DNA of 64,000 nt from NCBI GenBank assembly GCA_029465975.1, contig CM055750.1, positions 485,689 to 549,688 on the forward strand, in the 5' to 3' direction. Shown here one piece after another: positions 1-12,645 of this stretch. Within the stretch, counting starts at the first letter, position 1. Each line of letters begins with the position of its first letter. The position numbers and the translations under genes were made by a program. Source of the stretch: Dallia pectoralis. Lineage: Eukaryota > Chordata > Actinopteri > Esociformes > Umbridae. Below the pieces are notes generated by a model. It worked only from the letters and a program-made list of their open reading frames with translations. It searched no databases and was not told the DNA's origin.

Positions 1-437
1 CTACGACACAGATCACTGACCAGATACACTACGACACAGAGATCACTGACCAGATACACTACGACACAGATCACTGACCAGATACACTACGACACAGAGA
101 TCACTGACCAGATACACTACGACACAGATCACTGACCAGATACACTATGACACAGAGATCACTGACCAGATACACTACGACACAGAGATCACTGACCAGA
201 TACACTACGACACAGAGATCACTGACCGGATACACTACGACACAGAGATCACTGACCAGATACACTACGACACAGAGATCACTGACCGGATACACTACGA
301 CACAGAGATCACTGACCAGATACACTACGACACAGAGATCACTGACCGGATACACTACGACACAGAGATCACTGACCGGATACACTACGACACAGAGATC
401 ACTGACCAGATACACTACGACACAGAGATCACTGACC
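1..437. repeat. 30-bp minisatellite, cut by the window edge
   Basis: About 15 units with core CTACGACACAGAGATCACTG followed by ACC(A/G)GATACA. The first units lack GA and are 28 bp. The period is a multiple of three, so open frames appear on both strands and are not genes. Confidence 0.95.
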
Positions 438-1007
438 GGAAACAGCTCGCTTGATAGGCTACTGAAGGAAGCTTCAGATAAAAGATTTCTGCTATTGGTC
501 AGAGAGAATTAATTAAACCACATAAGTAGAAGACGCTACCAAACCATTGACTCGAAAGGTTGGAATACATTTTCTGACCAATTGATATACAATGCATCTG
601 AAACATCTGAAACAGGGCTGGATTTAATGTTGGTTAGTAAGAGCTTCACATGTGGACGTGATGTACAGAAGCTGGTCATTAATACAGGAAAGAAAGAAAA
701 AGGAAGCAGAGGTGCTGAAGCAAACGGGGCGAATGAACAACTAGACAAAGAAAGAAAATATACATCTACTATAGTATCAACTCAGTGGAGCTAAATAGAC
801 AGACATTTACACCTATTATACTGTCAACTCAGTGGAAGTGTGGAAGAAATCAGTCTGTCCTGTCCGCCTGTCCTGTCCGCCTGTCCTGTCCGCCTGTCCT
901 GTCCGCCTGTCCTGTCCTCACACCCACCCACACACCCATTCCCCATCACCACCCAGAGCTGACAGATATTTTTTTCTAATCCCATCTTTGGGTGTTTGAT
1001 GTTCCTC
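438..1007. other. Non-repetitive intronic stretch with a short CTGTC repeat
   Basis: No recognisable gene. A run of TGTCCGCCTGTCC units lies at about 855-915. The small frames show no homology that I recognise. Confidence 0.6.
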
Positions 1008-1967
1008 GCCTTACCACCTGTGGCCCATTGCACCCTGGGTATTTGTCTTACCACCTGTGGCCCATTGCACCCTGGGTATTTGCCTTACCACCTGTGGCCC
1101 ATTGCACCCTGGGTATTCACCTTACCACCTGTGGCCCATTGCACCCTGGGTATTTGCCTTACCACCTGTGGCCCATTGCACCCTGGGTATTCGCCTTACC
1201 ACCTGTGGCCCATTGCACCCTGGGTATTCACCTTACCACCTGTGGCCCATTGCACCCTGGGTATTCACCTAACCACCTGTGGCCCATTGCACCCTGGGTA
1301 TTTGCCTTACCACCTGTGGCCCATTGCACCCTGGGTATTTGTCTTACCACCTGTGGCCCATTGCACCCTGGGTATTCACCTTACCACCTGTGGCCCATTG
1401 CACCCTGGGTATTCACCTAACCACCTGTGGCCCATTGCACCCTGGGTATTTGTCTTACCACCTGTGGCCCATTGCACCCTGGGTATTTACCTAACCACCT
1501 GTGGCCCATTGCACCCTGGGTATTTGCCTTACCACCTGTGGCCCATTGCACCCTGGGTATTCACCTTACCACCTGTGGCCCATTGCACCCTGGGTATTTG
1601 TCTTACCACCTGTGGCCCATTGCACCCTGGGTATTTGCCTTACCACCTGTGGCCCATTGCACCCTGGGTATTCACCTTACCACCTGTGGCCCATTGCACC
1701 CTGGGTATTTGCCTTACCACCTGTGGCCCATTGCACCCTGGGTATTTGCCTTACCACCTGTGGCCCATTGCACCCTGGGAATTCACCTTACCACCTGTGG
1801 CCCATTGCACCCTGGGTATTTGCCTTACCACCTGTGGCCCATTGCACCCTGGGTATTTGCCTTACCACCTGTGGCCCATTGCACCCTGGGTATTTGCCTT
1901 ACCACCTGTGGCCCATTGCACCCTGGGTATTTGCCTTACCACCTGTGGCCCATTGCACCCTGGGTAT
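1008..1967. repeat. 37-bp minisatellite, about 26 copies
   Basis: Core CACCTGTGGCCCATTGCACC, then CTGGGTATT with variation in the last bases (TGC, CAC, TGT). Because 37 is not a multiple of three and the unit has no stop in any plus frame, all three plus frames stay open. The long predicted peptides are artefacts. Confidence 0.96.
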
Positions 1968-3160
1968 GGGGACAGGTCTGGTGCCAACATACCACTCCAC
2001 CACGTCCGCCTCAGTCTGCCTGGCTCCACACACACACACACACACGGCTACCAGGAGTGACTGGCACGCAGGCGTGTTGGCAGGAGTGGGCGCGTCTGCC
2101 AGTTTGGTGCCTAGCCAGAGCTGGGAAGTAGGTACTGGTACGATATGCAACTGGGTTCTAAGAACATGGCAGGCTAATCTCCTGACAGTAAACTGACCAT
2201 GGTTACCATGGTGACCCCCTTCAAATAAACTCAGTAAACTGACCATGGTTACCATGGTGACCCCCTTCAAATAAACTCAGATGAGCCACCAACTATCCTC
2301 GTCCCGGTCTCAACTCATGCTTCTCAACGAGCATTTAGAAGACCAAAGAACCCATGTTTTAACAGGGTTTTGTGTGTGTGTGTGTGTGTGTGTGTCTGTG
2401 TGTGTGTCTCGGACTGGCTGACATAACCATGAGTGTGTAGTAAAGAATGGAACAGATGAAAGGACAGAAACACCATCTGAAGGCCAGTGGAGTTAGTAGG
2501 GTCCAGATGTTATTCAAATGTTTATTATGTGATGCCAAAAAACAGAAGTACACTATTAAAGTTAAAATATGAGTGGAGACAGAGGAGGACGAGGACAAGT
2601 TCCTCCATACGCACCAGGGGCCCGTTTGACCAGGATAACGCAGTGAAGGAATATGTAATAACGCACACACACCCAGATGTTAACATATTTTTAAGGATGA
2701 AGCCAAGTTATTGTATAGTTATGGATTTAAAAAGGGAATTCCAACACGCATAAAGACAATACATTTATCAGTTGGCTAACTGCAGTGTGGTTGGATCTAA
2801 AGCCCTCTTCATTTCCTGGCATTACTAAAAACATGAAAACACAAATCACATAAGATTTGAACGTATTCTTGAACGTATTTAAAGGTCATAGAAAGCCAGA
2901 CGCTAATGAGTATCAGAAGCCCATCTACCTCCGTAACGTTTTTTGACAGACCTGCAATCTAAAAGGTCACGTACTGTCAGCCCGGGGACATGAACCCAGA
3001 ACTCAAACTACCAGAACCAGAAGCCTGGAGTGACACCTGAAGGGCTTTGGACCATGTCAGTGAAGGTCTCCATGTAGAAGTTAAGAAGGTCGCCCACTGA
3101 CACCTGCTCCTCTTCATCCAGTACTGAGTTGGTCTTGCTCCTCTTCCTCCAGTACTGACA
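1968..3160. other. Intronic sequence with small duplications and TG/CA runs
   Basis: Contains a CA run (2028-2045), a two-copy direct repeat of about 47 bp containing ACCATGGTTACCATGGTGAC (2186-2279) and a TG run (2370-2408). The minus strand at about 2985-3130 has a coding-like frame that I cannot identify. No supported gene. Confidence 0.6.
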
Positions 3161-3645
3161 CAATCTGGATGAAGGTTAGACTGCACTTATTTCACCATCT
3201 GGATGAAGGTTAGACTGTACTTATATCACCATCTGGATGAAGGTTAGACTGCACTTATATCACCATCTGGATGAAGGTTAGACTGCACTTATATCACCAT
3301 CTGGATGAAGGTTAGACTGCACTTATATCACCATCTGGATGAAGGTTAGACTGCACTTATATCACCATCTGGATGAAGGTTAGACTGCACTTATATCACC
3401 ATCTGGATGAAGGTTAGACTGCACTTATATCACCATCTGGATGAAGGTTAGACTGCACTTATATCACCATCTGGATGAAGGTTAGACTGCACTTATTTCA
3501 CCATCTGGATGAAGGTTAGACTGCACTTATATCACCATCTGGATGAAGGTTAGACTGCACTTATATCACCATCTGGATGAAGGTTAGACTGCACTTATAT
3601 CACCATCTGGATGAAGGTTAGACTGCACTTATATCACCATCTGGT
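3161..3645. repeat. 34-bp minisatellite, about 14 copies
   Basis: Core ATCTGGATGAAGGTTAGACT followed by GCACTTATATCACC. Units are nearly identical; a few have TTTC for TATC. Confidence 0.95.
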
Positions 3646-3649
3646 AAAA

Positions 3650-3770
3650 ATTATTTTAATCTTACGGTGATCTGGAGGTTGTCCGAGTGTGTGTGTGTAT
3701 GTGTGTAAACATTATTTTAATCTTACGGTGATCTGGAGGTTGTCCGAGTGTGCATGTGTGTGTATGTGTG
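3650..3770. repeat. Two-copy 61-bp repeat with TG tails
   Basis: Two copies of TTATTTTAATCTTACGGTGA plus flanking CTGGAGGTTGTCCGAGTGTG, each running into a short TG tract. Confidence 0.85.
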
Positions 3771-3817
3771 TGTACTACAGGCTAACAAGTTAAAAAAAAT
3801 ATTCTTAATGAGAATAC

Positions 3818-4107
3818 TTTGACATGTTCATAAAGATTATGCCTGTAAATTAAACAGTGTGAGACTGTGCTGAAGGTATCGCACCCACAACAGCATCACC
3901 ATAAAGTGAGGTGACTTTGACATGTTCATAAAGATTATGCCTGTAAATTAAACAGTGTGAGACTGTGCTGAAGGTATCGCACCCACAACAGCATCACCAT
4001 AAAGTGAGGTGACTTTGACATGTTCATAAAGATTATGCCTGTAAATTAAACAGTGTGAGACTGTGCTGAAGGTATCGCACCCACAACAGCATCACCATAA
4101 AGTGAGA
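3818..4107. repeat. 98-bp tandem repeat, 3 copies
   Basis: GACATGTTCATAAAGATTAT begins at 3821, 3919 and 4017, exactly 98 bp apart. The copies are almost identical, so the triplication is recent. Confidence 0.93.
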
Positions 4108-4336
4108 TGACTTTGCTTAAACACTCTAGACTGCATTTCAAACTGTCCACATTAGTCCAATTCATTCAGGGACATAATGATACCTGTAACCGATCCACAC
4201 CCGGTATTTCTGACATAAAACGGAATTATTCTAATAAATACTTGCTGAAAATTGACACTTTCCATGCAGTACATATTATTTTCATTGTCAGTTTTTTCGA
4301 TTTTTGTTATGCTGGATTGAGACAATTTTACTGAAA
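4108..4336. other. Non-repetitive intronic stretch
   Basis: A 75-codon frame (4107-4334) shows no recognisable domain. Nothing else seen. Confidence 0.5.
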
Positions 4337-4470
4337 GAGCAGTGTGACAAATTTAAACCCATGATGCAGCAGTACATGTTAACTTAAAGCAGTGTGACAG
4401 ATTTGAACCCATGATGCAGCAGTACATGTTAACTTAAAGCAGTGGGACAGATTTGAACCCATGATGCAGT
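4337..4470. repeat. 50-bp tandem repeat, 3 copies
   Basis: GCAGTG(T/G)GACA(G/A)ATTT recurs at 4339, 4389 and 4439, then leads into the TG-rich tract. Confidence 0.9.
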
Positions 4471-5497
4471 GAGCGTACGCGTGCTTGTGTGTCCGTGTGT
4501 GTCCGTGTGTGTCCGTGTGTGTCCGTGTCTGTCTGTGTGTCTGTCTGTGTGTGTCTGTCTGTGTGTGTCTGTCTGTGTGTGTCTGTCTGTGTGTGTCTGT
4601 CTGTGTGTGTCTGTCTGTCTGTGTGTCTGTCTGTCTGTGTGTGTCTGTCTGTGTGTGTCTGTCTGTGTGTGTGTGTCTGTCTGTCTGTGTGTGTGTGTCT
4701 GTGTGTGTGTGTCTGTCTGTGTGTGTCTGTCTGTCTGTGTCTGTGTGTGTGTGTCTGTCTGTGTGTGTCTGTCTGTCTGTGTCTGTCTGTGTGTGTCTGT
4801 CTGTGTGTGTCTGTCTGTGTGTGTCTGTCTGTGTGTGTCTGTCTGTGTGTGTCTGTGTGTGTGTCTGTGTGTGTGTCTGTGTGTGTGTCTGTGTGTGTGT
4901 CTGTGTGTGTGTCTGTGTGTGTGTCTGTGTGTGTGTCTGTGTGTGTGTCTGTGTGTGTGTCTGTGTGTGTGTCTGTGTGTGTGTCTGTGTGTGTGTCTGT
5001 GTGTGTGTCTGTGTGTGCGTCTGTGTGTGCGTCTGTGTGTGCGTCTGTGTGTGCGTCTGTGTGTGCGTCTGTGTGTGCGTCTGTGTGTGCGTCTGTGTGT
5101 GCGTCTGTGTGTGCGTCTGTGTGTGCGTCTGTGTGTGCGTCTGTGTGTGCGTCTGTGTGTGCGTCTGTGTGTGCGTCTGTGTGTGCGTCTGTGTGTGCGT
5201 CTGTGTGTGCGTCTGTGTGTGCGTCTGTGTGTGTGTCTGTGTGTGCGTGTGTGCGTGGGTGTGTCTGTGCGTGCGCGTGTGTGTACATGCGCGTGTGTGT
5301 GCGTGTGGGTGTGTTGTGTGCATGTGTGCGTGCGTGTGTGTCTGTGTGTGTGTCTGTGTGTGCGTGCGTGCGTGCGTGTGTGTGCATGTGTGTGCGTGTG
5401 TGCGTGGGTGTGTGCGTGTGTGCGTGTGTGTGTGTGCGTGTGTGTGTGCGTGTGTGCGTGGGTGTGTGCGTGTGTGTGTGTGCGTGTGTGTGTGTGC
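4471..5497. repeat. 1-kb alternating TG/TCTG/CGTG compound satellite
   Basis: Starts with GTGTCCGTGT units, then mixed TCTG/TGTG. A regular 12-bp block of TGTGTGTGTCTG type fills about 4850-5010, a near-perfect 12-bp block of GCGTCTGTGTGT fills about 5010-5230, and CGTG/TG-rich sequence completes it. Pyrimidine-purine alternation over most of the kilobase favours left-handed DNA. The open frames in all six frames are artefacts. Confidence 0.96.
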
Positions 5498-5607
5498 ATT
5501 CCCTGGGGTCTTGACTTAGGCTTAATAGAAAATGCATCGACACAAAGAGCCTCTTATTCACAGATTATTTCCAAACACCAGGTTTTAAATTATGGCAACG
5601 AGCAACT

Positions 5608-6352
5608 CAGAGTGGGTTTAACCAATACTTGATACCTGATACTGTCAACAAGTACATGGTTCAGGTAGAAACAGAGTGGGTTTAACCAATACTTGATACC
5701 TGATACTGTCAACAAGTACATGGTACAGGTAGAAACAGAGTGGGTTTAACAAATACGTGATACCTGATACTGTCAACAAGTACATGGTACAGGTAGAAAC
5801 AGAGTGGGTTTAACCAATACTTGATACCTGATACTGTCAACAAGTACATGGTTCAGGTAGAAACAGAGTGGGTTTAACCAATACTTGATACCTGATACTG
5901 TCAACAAGTACATGGTTCAGGTAGAAACAGAGTGGGTTTAACCAATACTTGATACCTGATACTGTCAACAAGTACATGATTCAGGTAGAAACAGAGTGGG
6001 TTTAACCAATACTTGATACCTGATACTGTCAACAAGTACATGATTCAGGTAGAAACAGAGTGGGTTTAACCAATACTTGATACCTGATACTGTCAACAAG
6101 TACATGGTACAGGTAGAAACAGAGTGGGTTTAACCAATACTTGATACCTGATACTGTCAACAAGTACATGGTTCAGGTAGAAACAGAGTGGGTTTAACCA
6201 ATACTTGATACCTGATACTGTCAACAAGTACATGATTCAGGTAGAAACAGAGTGGGTTTAACCAATACTTGATACCTGATACTGTCAACAAGTACATGAT
6301 TCAGGTAGAAACAGAGTGGGTTTAACCAATACTTGATACCTGCTACTGTCAA
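5608..6352. repeat. 64-bp minisatellite, about 12 copies
   Basis: Core AGAGTGGGTTTAACCAATAC followed by TTGATACCTGATACTGTCAA and a variable CATGGTTC/CATGGTAC/CATGATTC segment. The unit spacing is 64 bp (5608, 5672). Confidence 0.95.
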
Positions 6353-6720
6353 CAAGGTTCAGATTTACGGAAAATTGAAAATTCTGGACAGTAAAACCCA
6401 AACAGCGCTGTGAGTGTGTGTGTGTGTGTGTGAGTGAGTGTGTGGTTCACATGGTGGCTGTGATTGTCTACACCCCCCCCAAGTGACAACCAAGATAGGC
6501 CTTCTAGCCAGAAGTCAGGAACCAACAGCAAAAACCCCAATTAGACAAATATTTCCATGTCAATCCATAAAACATGTGCTTCCAATTTAAGAGGAGAAAG
6601 TATTAAAATGCCACTAGGACAGAAAGGAGGGGAACCCAGAGACAATTAAAAGTGGGTTAAAGCTAAATGCAACAACGCACTAAGTGTTGCATATTAAATA
6701 AAAGGTTTTGTCCCCCTACG
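6353..6720. other. Non-repetitive stretch with a short TG run
   Basis: TG/TGAG run at 6415-6442. No gene recognised. Confidence 0.5.
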
Positions 6721-9700
6721 ATACAGATCTCAGACTACAGGTATGACTGGTTCTGTTACACTTCAGATCTCAGACTACAGGTATGACTGGTTCTGTTACA
6801 CTTCAGATCTCAGACTACAGGTATGACTGGTTCTGTTACACTTCAGATCTCAGACTACAGGTATGACTGGTTCTGTTACACTTCAGATCTCGGACTACAG
6901 GTATGACTGGTTCTGTTACACTACAGATCTCAGACTACAGGTATGACTGGTTCTGTTACACTACAGATCTCAGACTACAGGTATGACTGGTTCTGTTACA
7001 TTACAGATCTCAGACTACATGTATGACTGGTTCTGTTACATTACAGATGTCAGACTACAGGTATGACTGGTTCTGTTACACTACAGATCTCAGACTACAG
7101 GTATGACTGGTTCTGTTACATTACAGATCTCAGACTACAGGTATGACTGGTTCTGTTACATTACAGATCTAAGACTACAGGTATGACTGGTTCTGTTACA
7201 CTACAGATCTCAGACTACAGGTATGACTGGTTCTGTTACATTACAGATCTCAGACTACAGGTATGACTGGTTCTGTTACATTACAGATCTCAGACTACAG
7301 GTATGACTGGTTCTGTTACATTACAGATCTCAGACTACAGGTATGACTGGTTCTGTTACATTACAGATCTCAGACTACAGGTATGACTGGTTCTGTTACA
7401 TTACAGATCTCAGACTACAGGTATGACTGGTTCTGTTACATTACAGATCTCAGACTACAGGTATGACTGGTTCTGTTACATTAAAGATCTCAGACTACAG
7501 GTATGACTGGTTCTGTTACATTACAGATCTCAGACTACAGGTATGACTGGTTCTGTTACACTACAGATCTCAGACTACAGGTATGACTGGTTCTGTTACA
7601 TTACAGATCTCAGACTACAGGTATGACTGGTTCTGTTACATTACAGATCTCAGACTACAGGTATGACTGGTTCTGTTACACTACAGATCTCAGACTACAG
7701 GTATGACTGGTTCTGTTACACTACAGATCTCAGACTACAGGTATGACTGGTTCTGTTACACTACAGATCTCAGACTACAGGTATGACTGGTTCTGTTACA
7801 CTTCAGATCTCAGACTACAGGTATGACTGGTTCTGTTACACTACAGATCTCGGACTACAGGTATGACTGGTTCTGTTACACTACAGATCTCGGACTTCAG
7901 GTATGACTGGTTCTGTTACACTACAGATCTCAGACTACAGGTATGACTGGTTCTGTTACATTACAGATCTCAGACTACATGTATGACTGGTTCTGATCTC
8001 AGACTACAGGTATGACTGGTTCTGTTACACTACAGATCTCAGACTACAGGTATGACTGGTTCTGTTACACTACAGATCTCAGACTACAGGTATGACTGGT
8101 TCTGTTACATTACAGATCTCAGACTACAGGTATGACTGGTTCTGTTACATTACAGATCTCAGACTACAGGTATGACTGGTTCTGTTACATTACAGATCTC
8201 AGACTACAGGTATGACTGGTTCTGTTACACTACAGATCTCAGACTACAGGTATGACTGGTTCTGTTACATTACAGATCTCAGACTACAGGTATGACTGGT
8301 TCTGTTACACTACAGATCTCAGACTACAGGTATGACTGGTACTGTTACATTACAGATCTCAGACTACAGGTATGACTGGTTCTGTTACATTACAGATCTC
8401 AGACTACAGGTATGACTGGTTCTGTTACATTACAGATCTCAGACTACAGGTATGACTGGTTCTGTTACATTACAGATCTCAGACTACAGGTATGACTGGT
8501 TCTGTTACATTACAGATCTCAGACTACAGGTATGACTGGTTCTGTTACATTACAGATCTCAGACTACAGGTATGACTGGTTCTGTTACATTACAGATCTC
8601 AGACTACAGGTATGACTGGTTCTGTTACATTACAGATCTCAGACTACAGGTATGACTGGTTCTGTTACATTACAGATCTCAGACTACAGGTATGACTGGT
8701 TCTGTTACACTACAGATCTCAGACTACAGGTATGACTGGTTCTGTTACACTACAGATCTCAGACTACAGGTATGACTGGTTCTGTTACACTACAGATCTC
8801 AGACTACAGGTATGACTGGTTCTGTTACATTACAGATCTCAGACTACAGGTATGACTGGTTCTGTTACATTACAGATCTCAGACTACAGGTATGACTGGT
8901 TCTGTTACACTACAGATCTCAGACTACAGGTATGACTGGTTCTGTTACACTACAGATCTCAGACTACAGGTATGACTGGTTCTGTTACACTACAGATCTC
9001 AGACTACAGGTATGACTGGTTCTGTTACATTACAGATCTCAGACTACAGGTATGACTGGTTCTGTTACACTACAGATCTCAGACTACAGGTATGACTGGT
9101 TCTGTTACACTACAGATCTCAGACTACAGGTATGACTGGTTCTGTTACATTACAGATCTCAGACTACAGGTATGACTGGTTCTGTTACATTACAGATCTC
9201 AGACTACAGGTATGACTGGTTCTGTTACATTACAGATCTCAGACTACAGGTATGACTGGTTCTGTTACATTACAGATCTCAGACTACAGGTATGACTGGT
9301 TCTGTTACATTACAGATCTCAGACTACAGGTATGACTGGTTCTGTTACATTACAGATCTCAGACTACAGGTATGACTGGTTCTGTTACATTACAGATCTC
9401 AGACTACAGGTATGACTGGTTCTGTTACACTACAGATCTCAGACTACAGGTATGACTGGTTCTGTTACATTACAGATCTCAGACTACAGGTATGACTGGT
9501 TCTGTTACACTACAGATCTCAGACTACAGGTATGACTGGTTCTGTTACACTACAGATCTCAGACTACAGGTATGACTGGTTCTGTTACACTACAGATCTC
9601 AGACTACAGGTATGACTGGTTCTGTTACACTACAGATCTCAGACTACAGGTATGACTGGTTTTGTTACACTACAGATCTCAGACTACAGGTATGACTGGT

Positions 9701-9902
9701 TCTGTTACACTACAGATCTCAGACTACAGGTATGACTGGTTCTGTTACACTACAGATCACAGACTACAGGTATGACTGGTTCTGTTACACTACAGATCTC
9801 AGATTACAGGTATGACTGGTTCTGTTACACTACAGATCTCAGATTACAGGTATGACTGGTTCTGTTACACTACAGATCTCAGATTACAGGTATGACTGGT
9901 TC
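6721..9902. repeat. 40-bp minisatellite, about 80 copies (largest array)
   Basis: Core CAGACTACAGGTATGACTGG followed by TTCTGTTACA(C/T)T(A/T)CAGATCT. Nearly every unit carries AGATCT. Units differ mostly at CACTTC, CACTAC or CATTAC. One 11-bp deletion at about 7993 shifts the register. Stops in the unit keep frames closed. Confidence 0.97.
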
Positions 9903-10344
9903 CTCATTCACCTGTGCTACTCATTTAAAAAAAGGTTCATGTCAAATCATTAATGAACCGTACAACACAAACACAATCACATTGAAGACACCTCAATGTA
10001 CATGTGGACACACACACACACACAATAGCAGTGCCCACAGCGCTGTCATAGCAACCAAGGTCAAAAGGTAGGCACAGACAGACAGGCAAACAGGCAGGCA
10101 GGCAGGCAGGCAGGCAGACACAGGCAGAGAGGCAGGCAGACAGGCAGACAGACAGGCAGACAGCTCTGTATCTTGTGTACAGCAGTGACAGTAGCATACC
10201 TTATGTATTGGATTTATCTCAGTATCCTGTAGTGTGATGCCATTAGAAATCCACACACACAGACACTCTGTCAAAGCCTCTGTGACCTTATTTCTTCTTT
10301 AGCTCAGACACATTCCATACTGACTAAGCTCAAAGGCCACAGCA
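9903..10344. other. Non-repetitive stretch with CA and CAGG/CAGA runs
   Basis: CA run at 10009-10024. A CAGG/CAGACAGG-rich tract lies at about 10076-10162. No gene recognised. Confidence 0.6.
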
Positions 10345-11300
10345 TCACATGACACGACACCCTGCCCTCCCACATCACATGACACAACACACCCTGCCCT
10401 CCCACATCACATGACACAACACCCTGCCCTCCCACATCACATGACACAACACACCCTGTCCTCCCACATCACATGACACAACACACCCTGCCCTCCCACA
10501 TCACATGACACAACACACCCTGTCCTCCCACATCACATGACACAACACACCCTGTCCTCCCACATCACACCCTGTCCTCCCACATCACATGACACAACAC
10601 ACCCTGTCCTCCCACATCACATGACACAACACACCCTGTCCTCCCACATCACACCCTGTCTTCCCACATCACATGACACAACACACCCTGTCTTCCCACA
10701 TCACATGACACAACACACCCTGTCCTCCCACATCACATGACACAACACACCCTGCCCTCCCACATCACATGACACAACACCCTGCCCTCCCACATCACAT
10801 GACACAACACACCCTGTCCTCCCACATCACATGACACAACACACCCTGTCCTCCCACATCACATGACACAACACCCTGCCCTCCCACATCACATGACACA
10901 ACACACCCTGTCCTCCCACATCACATGACACAACACACCCTGTCCTCCCACATCACACCCTGTCCTCCCACATCACATGACACAACACCCTGCCCTCCCA
11001 CATCACATGACACAACACCCTGCCCTCCCACATCACATGACACAACACACCCTGTCCTCCCACATCACATGACACAACACCCTGCCCTCCCACATCACAT
11101 GACACAACACACCCTGTCCTCCCACATCACATGACACAACACACCCTGTCCTCCCACATCACATGACACAACACACCCTGTCCTCCCACATCACATGACA
11201 CAACACACCCTGTCCTCCCACATCACACCATGTCCTCCCACATCACACCATGTCCTCCCACATCACATGACACAACACACCCTGTCCTCACACAACACAT
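10345..11300. repeat. 31/33-bp minisatellite, about 29 copies
   Basis: Core CACATCACATGACACAACAC, then (AC)CCTG(T/C)CCTCC. Two length classes differ by AC. Shortened units lacking the CATGACACAACA part occur at about 10560, 10650, 10955 and 11222-11250. Confidence 0.94.
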
Positions 11301-11518
11301 TAAATATAAACAACGGCTGAAGGCACACATACACACACAATATGCAAACACGCACATTATTCAAATCCTAACACAATCAGAGACTAAAGGCACACAGAGT
11401 TCCAACCCTGTAGTCATGCTTTGATCCCATTGGCCACAGAGAGAGGGTCCCTTTGAAGAACAAAGGACAAATATGCCCTAAACCAAGGAAATGAAGGAGA
11501 CATGCTCCCAGAGATACA
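11301..11518. other. Non-repetitive stretch
   Basis: No gene or element recognised. Confidence 0.5.

Positions 11519-11558
<40 letters not shown>
11519..11558. repeat. CA microsatellite
   Basis: About 19 CA dinucleotides directly before the 27-bp array. Confidence 0.95.
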
Positions 11559-11559
<1 letters not shown>

Positions 11560-11912
11560 CCTCACTCCATCTGTCTTACACCTCCTCCTCACTCCATCTG
11601 TCTTATACCTCCTCATCACTCCATCTGTCTTACACCTCCTCCTCACTCCATCTGTCTTATACCTCCTCATCACTCCATCTGTCTTATACCTCCTCATCAC
11701 TCCATCTGTCTTACACCTCCTCCTCACTCCATCTGTCTTACACCTCCTCACTCCATCTGTCTTATACCTCCTCATCACTCCATCTGTCTTATACCTCCTC
11801 ATCACTCCATCTGTCTTATACCTCCTCATCACTCCATCTGTCTTATACCTCCTCATCACTCCATCTGTCTTACACCTCCTCCTCACTCCATCTGTCTTAT
11901 ACCTCCTCATCA
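11559..11912. repeat. 27-bp minisatellite, about 13 copies
   Basis: Core CACTCCATCTGTCTTA(T/C)ACC followed by TCCTCAT/TCCTC. One unit is shortened to 24 bp. The 27-bp period keeps several frames open. Confidence 0.95.
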
Positions 11913-12286
11913 GACATAACCAGACAACCACATTATGCTGTTAATGTGCACTTCGGTTGAAATTGCAAGCCCTCTTTTTATCATGCACCAACGAGTCAGT
12001 TTATGCTGGAATATCTTAATGATTGGACTGTTGTATGCAGAAAATAAGTGCTAAATGCAGCAATATGCAGCAATATGCACTATTATGCAGCAATATGCAG
12101 GCCCTAGCTCAATATGTGGGAGTCTGACATCACACGTTTTTCTGAGAGTCGATTCTATTAGAAACAGTGTCATCACATTCTACTGTTTCAGATTCTTGTG
12201 CAACCCCATTGTCAGATCAGACACAGGAAACGCCACGTGCCGAGTGACAGGAACATACAGACTCTCAACTCACAGCTGGGACCGTA
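11913..12286. other. Non-repetitive stretch with a GCAGCAATAT run
   Basis: Short ATGCAGCAATATGCA repeats at about 12052-12103. The 82-codon frame over 12055-12303 has no recognisable domain. Confidence 0.5.
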
Positions 12287-12645
12287 GAAGAGCAGGGCTT
12301 TAACCCAGTAGAAGAGCAGGGCTTTAAACCCAGTAGAAGAGCAGGGCTTTAACCCAGTAGAAGAGCAGGGCTTTAACCCAGTAGAAGAGCAGGGCTTTAA
12401 ACCCAGTAGAAGAGCAGGGCTTTAACCCAGTAGAAGAGCAGGGCTTTAAACCCAGTAGAAGAGCAGGGCTTTAAACCCAGTAGAAGAGCAGGGCTTTAAC
12501 CCAGTAGAAGAGCAGGGCTTTAACCCAGTAGAAGAGCAGGGCTTTAAACCCAGTAGAAGAGCAGGGCTTTAACACTGTAGAAGAGCAGGGCTTTAACCCA
12601 GTAGAAGAGCAGGGCTTTAACCCAGTAGAAGAGCAGGGCTTTAAC
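12287..12645. repeat. 24/25-bp minisatellite, about 15 copies
   Basis: Core GTAGAAGAGCAGGGCTTTAA followed by CCCA or ACCCA, giving 24 and 25 bp classes. Confidence 0.95.

Noticed and set aside
996..2196. Overlapping open frames of up to 354 codons rich in HLWPIAPW or TTCGPLHPG
   Set aside because: Generated by the 37-bp repeat, which lacks stops in all three plus frames.
4429..5632. Histidine/threonine- or cysteine/valine-rich long frames
   Set aside because: Simple translation of CA/TG dinucleotide-rich DNA.
6721..9902. Possible CRISPR array because of many regular repeats
   Set aside because: Units are contiguous, with no unique spacers and no cas genes; the window has vertebrate-type exons and transposons.
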